From: an uncultured Synechococcus sp.
Lineage (GTDB): Bacteria; Cyanobacteriota; Cyanobacteriia; PCC-6307; Cyanobiaceae
Length of the DNA stretch: 7,259 nucleotides
Assembly (NCBI GenBank): GCA_913050105.1
Contig: CAJWZN010000064.1
Span: 1 to 7,259, forward strand
Direction: 5' to 3'
Position 1 is the first letter of the stretch; each line of letters opens with the position of its first letter. Shown piece after piece: positions 5,273 to 7,259 of the stretch. The notes under the pieces are model-generated. The model saw only the letters and a program-made list of their open reading frames with translations, ran no database searches and was not told the origin of the DNA. Both the position numbers and the translations under genes were made by a program.

Positions 5273-6520
5273 ATGGTGGATGGTCTCCATCGCGTCGTCA
5301 TAACCGGTCTCGGCGCGGTCACACCGATCGGCAATACGGTTCAGGATTACTGGCACGGTCTGACTTCAGGCAGGAATGGTGTGGCAGGCATCACACTCTT
5401 TGACGCCGCTCAACACGCCTGTCGCTTCGCGGCCGAAGTCAAAAATTTTGATCCTGCAGGCCTGATCGAACCCAAGGAAGCAAAACGCTGGGATCGATTT
5501 TGCAAATTCGGCGTCGTTGCAGCCAAACAAGCTGTTGCGGATGCCGGCCTCGAAATAACCGAGTCGAATGCCGATCGCATTGGCACGATTATCGGATCCG
5601 GAGTGGGCGGACTTCTCACGATGGAGACCCAGGCCCATGTTCTTGATGGCAAGGGGCCCGGCCGGGTGAGTCCATTCACCGTGCCGATGATGATTCCCAA
5701 CATGGCCACAGGATTGGCGGCCATTGCGTTGGGCACGAAGGGGCCCAGTTCTGCCGTTGCCACAGCCTGTGCTGCCGGGTCAAACGCCATTGGCGATGCC
5801 TTCCGGTTGCTCCAGCTGGGGAAGGCTGACGCGATGGTCTGTGGTGGTGCTGAGTCCGCCATCACACCTTTAGGAGTTGCGGGTTTCGCCAGCGCCAAGG
5901 CTCTGTCATTCCGCAACGATGATCCCGCGACCGCGAGCCGACCGTTCGACAGGGAACGGGACGGTTTCGTCATCGGCGAAGGCGCTGGAATCCTGGTGCT
6001 GGAGACTCTGGAACACGCACAAAGCCGTGGTGCCACGATTCTTGGCGAGGTGATCGGCTACGGGATGACCTGTGATGCTCACCACATCACGTCTCCAACA
6101 CCCGGAGGGGTCGGTGGCGCGGAGGCCATGCGCCTTGCGTTGTCCGATGCCGGCATCGAGGCTGCCGAAGTGGACTACGTCAATGCTCACGGCACCAGCA
6201 CGCCAGCGAACGACAAGAACGAGACATCGGCCATCAAAAGTGCTCTGGGGGAGAGGGCTCTGCAGATCCCCGTCAGCTCGACAAAATCAATGACCGGCCA
6301 TCTGTTGGGTGGATCCGGTGGCATTGAAGCCGTTGCCTGCGTGCTCTCGTTGATGAAAGGGGTTGTTCCACCCACCATCAACCACACCACGCCGGATCCC
6401 GAGTGTGATCTGGATGTCGTGCCCAACCAGGCACGGGATCAGAAACTGAATTTGGCGTTGTCCAACTCCTTCGGCTTCGGCGGCCATAACGTCTGCCTGG
6501 CTTTCCGAGGCACAGCCTGA
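5273..6520 (+). CDS. fabF: 3-oxoacyl-[acyl-carrier-protein] synthase II (KAS II)
   Basis: A 415-residue thiolase-fold condensing enzyme beginning MVDGLHRVVITGLGAVTPIG. The Cys-His-His triad is complete: C166 in VATACAAGSNAIGDA, H306 in VNAHGTSTPANDKNE and H343 in STKSMTGHLLGGSGG, with conserved K338 nearby. Each triad residue is offset by three from E. coli FabF. GFGGHN near residues 402-407 is the usual C-terminal glycine-rich loop. The enzyme condenses malonyl-ACP with acyl-ACP to elongate fatty acids and contributes to temperature-dependent chain composition in many bacteria. It follows acpP by 8 nt with a good ribosome binding site, so the two form an operon in which carrier and condensing enzyme are made together. 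FabB is the alternative, but cyanobacteria usually have the FabF type. Confidence 0.98.
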   Translation: MVDGLHRVVITGLGAVTPIGNTVQDYWHGLTSGRNGVAGITLFDAAQHACRFAAEVKNFDPAGLIEPKEAKRWDRFCKFGVVAAKQAVADAGLEITESNADRIGTIIGSGVGGLLTMETQAHVLDGKGPGRVSPFTVPMMIPNMATGLAAIALGTKGPSSAVATACAAGSNAIGDAFRLLQLGKADAMVCGGAESAITPLGVAGFASAKALSFRNDDPATASRPFDRERDGFVIGEGAGILVLETLEHAQSRGATILGEVIGYGMTCDAHHITSPTPGGVGGAEAMRLALSDAGIEAAEVDYVNAHGTSTPANDKNETSAIKSALGERALQIPVSSTKSMTGHLLGGSGGIEAVACVLSLMKGVVPPTINHTTPDPECDLDVVPNQARDQKLNLALSNSFGFGGHNVCLAFRGTA

Positions 6521-6571
6521 GCAAACCCGCTCGCACTGTGCGTCACAATCGTCCCATCTTTTACTAACTCC
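6521..6571 (+). promoter_or_regulatory. fabF-tkt intergenic gap with small overlapping inverted repeats
   Basis: The 51-bp gap has no terminator-like hairpin with a T-run, so read-through from fabF into tkt is possible. It holds two overlapping four-pair dyads, CGCA-CTG-TGCG (6532-6542) and TGTG-CGT-CACA (6537-6547), which are mutually exclusive as RNA stems. CACAAT at 6544-6549 is a weak -10 candidate for a tkt promoter. No Shine-Dalgarno precedes the tkt ATG. Confidence 0.25.
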
Positions 6572-7259
6572 ATGGTCGCCGCGCCCGCATCACTCGACAC
6601 GCTTTGCGTCAACAGCATCAGGATGCTGGCCGTTGATGCCATCAACAAGTCCAAAAGCGGCCACCCTGGCCTGCCCATGGGCTGCGCACCGATGGGGTAT
6701 GCGCTCTGGGACAAGTTCCTGAGGCACAACCCGAAGAACCCCAAGTGGTTCAACCGCGACCGCTTTGTGCTCTCAGCAGGTCACGGCTGCATGCTGCTTT
6801 ATGCACTGCTGCACCTCACCGGTTACGACTCGGTATCGATTGACGACATCAAACAGTTTCGTCAGTGGGGCTCAAAGACCCCTGGCCACCCTGAGACGTT
6901 CGAAACCCCTGGTGTTGAAGTGACCACGGGCCCCCTGGGTGCCGGCATTTCCAACGCCGTCGGCCTGGCGATCGCTGAATCTCACCTGGCTGCCAAGTTC
7001 AACAAACCTGGCTCGACCCTGGTTGATCACTACACCTACGTGATCATGGGCGACGGCTGCAACCAGGAAGGTGTGGCCTCGGAAGCCGCTTCTTTGGCCG
7101 GTCACCTCAAGCTGGGCAAGCTGATTGCTCTGTACGACGACAACAACATCACCATTGACGGGCGTACCGACGTTTCCTTCACCGAAGACGTTCTCAAACG
7201 CTACGAGGCCTACGGCTGGCATGTTCAGCATGTAGCTGATGGCAACACCGATGTCGACG
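6572..7259 (+). CDS. tkt: Transketolase, N-terminal part, cut by window edge
   Basis: The first 229 residues are present and run open to the edge; full transketolases have about 660-670. The fragment is the thiamine-diphosphate (pyrophosphate-binding) domain. SGHPGLPMG holds H31, SAGHGCMLLY holds H71 and KTPGHPE holds H106, all substrate- or cofactor-contacting histidines in the family. GDGCNQEG (160-167) with D161 and YDDNNITIDG with N191 give the Mg2+/ThDP-binding GDG-N motif at its normal 30-residue spacing. Transketolase moves two-carbon ketol units in the Calvin cycle and the pentose phosphate pathway, and is essential for regenerating ribulose-1,5-bisphosphate. The ATG at 6572 gives MVAAPASLDTLCVNSIRML, a normal N-terminus. 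It lies 51 bp downstream of fabF on the same strand. Confidence 0.97.
   Translation, partial: MVAAPASLDTLCVNSIRMLAVDAINKSKSGHPGLPMGCAPMGYALWDKFLRHNPKNPKWFNRDRFVLSAGHGCMLLYALLHLTGYDSVSIDDIKQFRQWGSKTPGHPETFETPGVEVTTGPLGAGISNAVGLAIAESHLAAKFNKPGSTLVDHYTYVIMGDGCNQEGVASEAASLAGHLKLGKLIALYDDNNITIDGRTDVSFTEDVLKRYEAYGWHVQHVADGNTDVD

Noticed and set aside
1..7259. Mobile element, defence system, CRISPR array or tRNA
   Set aside because: I saw no transposase, integrase, spaced repeats, terminal repeats or tRNA-like cloverleaf. All genes are core metabolic or photosynthetic genes with tight spacing.

Overview
The window looks like a core-genome stretch of a GC-rich picocyanobacterium, most likely a marine Synechococcus. 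The evidence is psaC (photosystem I FA/FB protein), ndhS (the ferredoxin-docking subunit of cyanobacterial NDH-1), and the gene order glmS / psaC / acpP-fabF-tkt, which I recall as typical of marine picocyanobacteria. I see no insertion sequence, phage gene, tRNA, rRNA, CRISPR array or other mark of recent transfer. Coding density is very high and every gap is under 140 bp.

Layout: (1) On the minus strand at the left edge, ndhS (594 to 409) is followed after 5 nt by the N-terminal part of a voltage-sensor type ion channel (403 to the edge). (2) A 55-bp divergent gap separates ndhS from rimM (650-1183, plus), which is followed after 73 bp by manC (1257-2714, plus; GDP-mannose synthesis). (3) manC converges with glmS (4590 to 2701, minus), and the two coding regions overlap by 14 bp. 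An 18-bp perfect palindrome lies just inside the manC end. (4) psaC (4889 to 4644, minus) lies upstream of glmS on the same strand. Between them is a strong intrinsic terminator whose U-tract directly abuts the glmS start codon. (5) A 132-bp divergent region between psaC and acpP carries a 10-bp inverted repeat, one copy near each gene. (6) acpP (5022-5264) and fabF (5273-6520) form a tight fatty-acid operon, followed after 51 bp by tkt (6572 to the right edge, incomplete).

Functionally the genes serve central photoautotrophic metabolism. PsaC reduces ferredoxin and NdhS lets NDH-1 take electrons from it. Transketolase works in the Calvin cycle and pentose phosphate pathway. AcpP and FabF elongate fatty acids. 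GlmS and ManC draw sugar phosphates into amino sugars (peptidoglycan, LPS) and GDP-mannose (surface polysaccharide). RimM assists 30S ribosome assembly.

I found no previously undescribed multi-gene system. The points worth a second look are regulatory and architectural: the terminator fused to the glmS start codon, the palindrome at the manC/glmS convergence, the paired repeats between psaC and acpP, and small hairpins directly before the rimM and manC starts.
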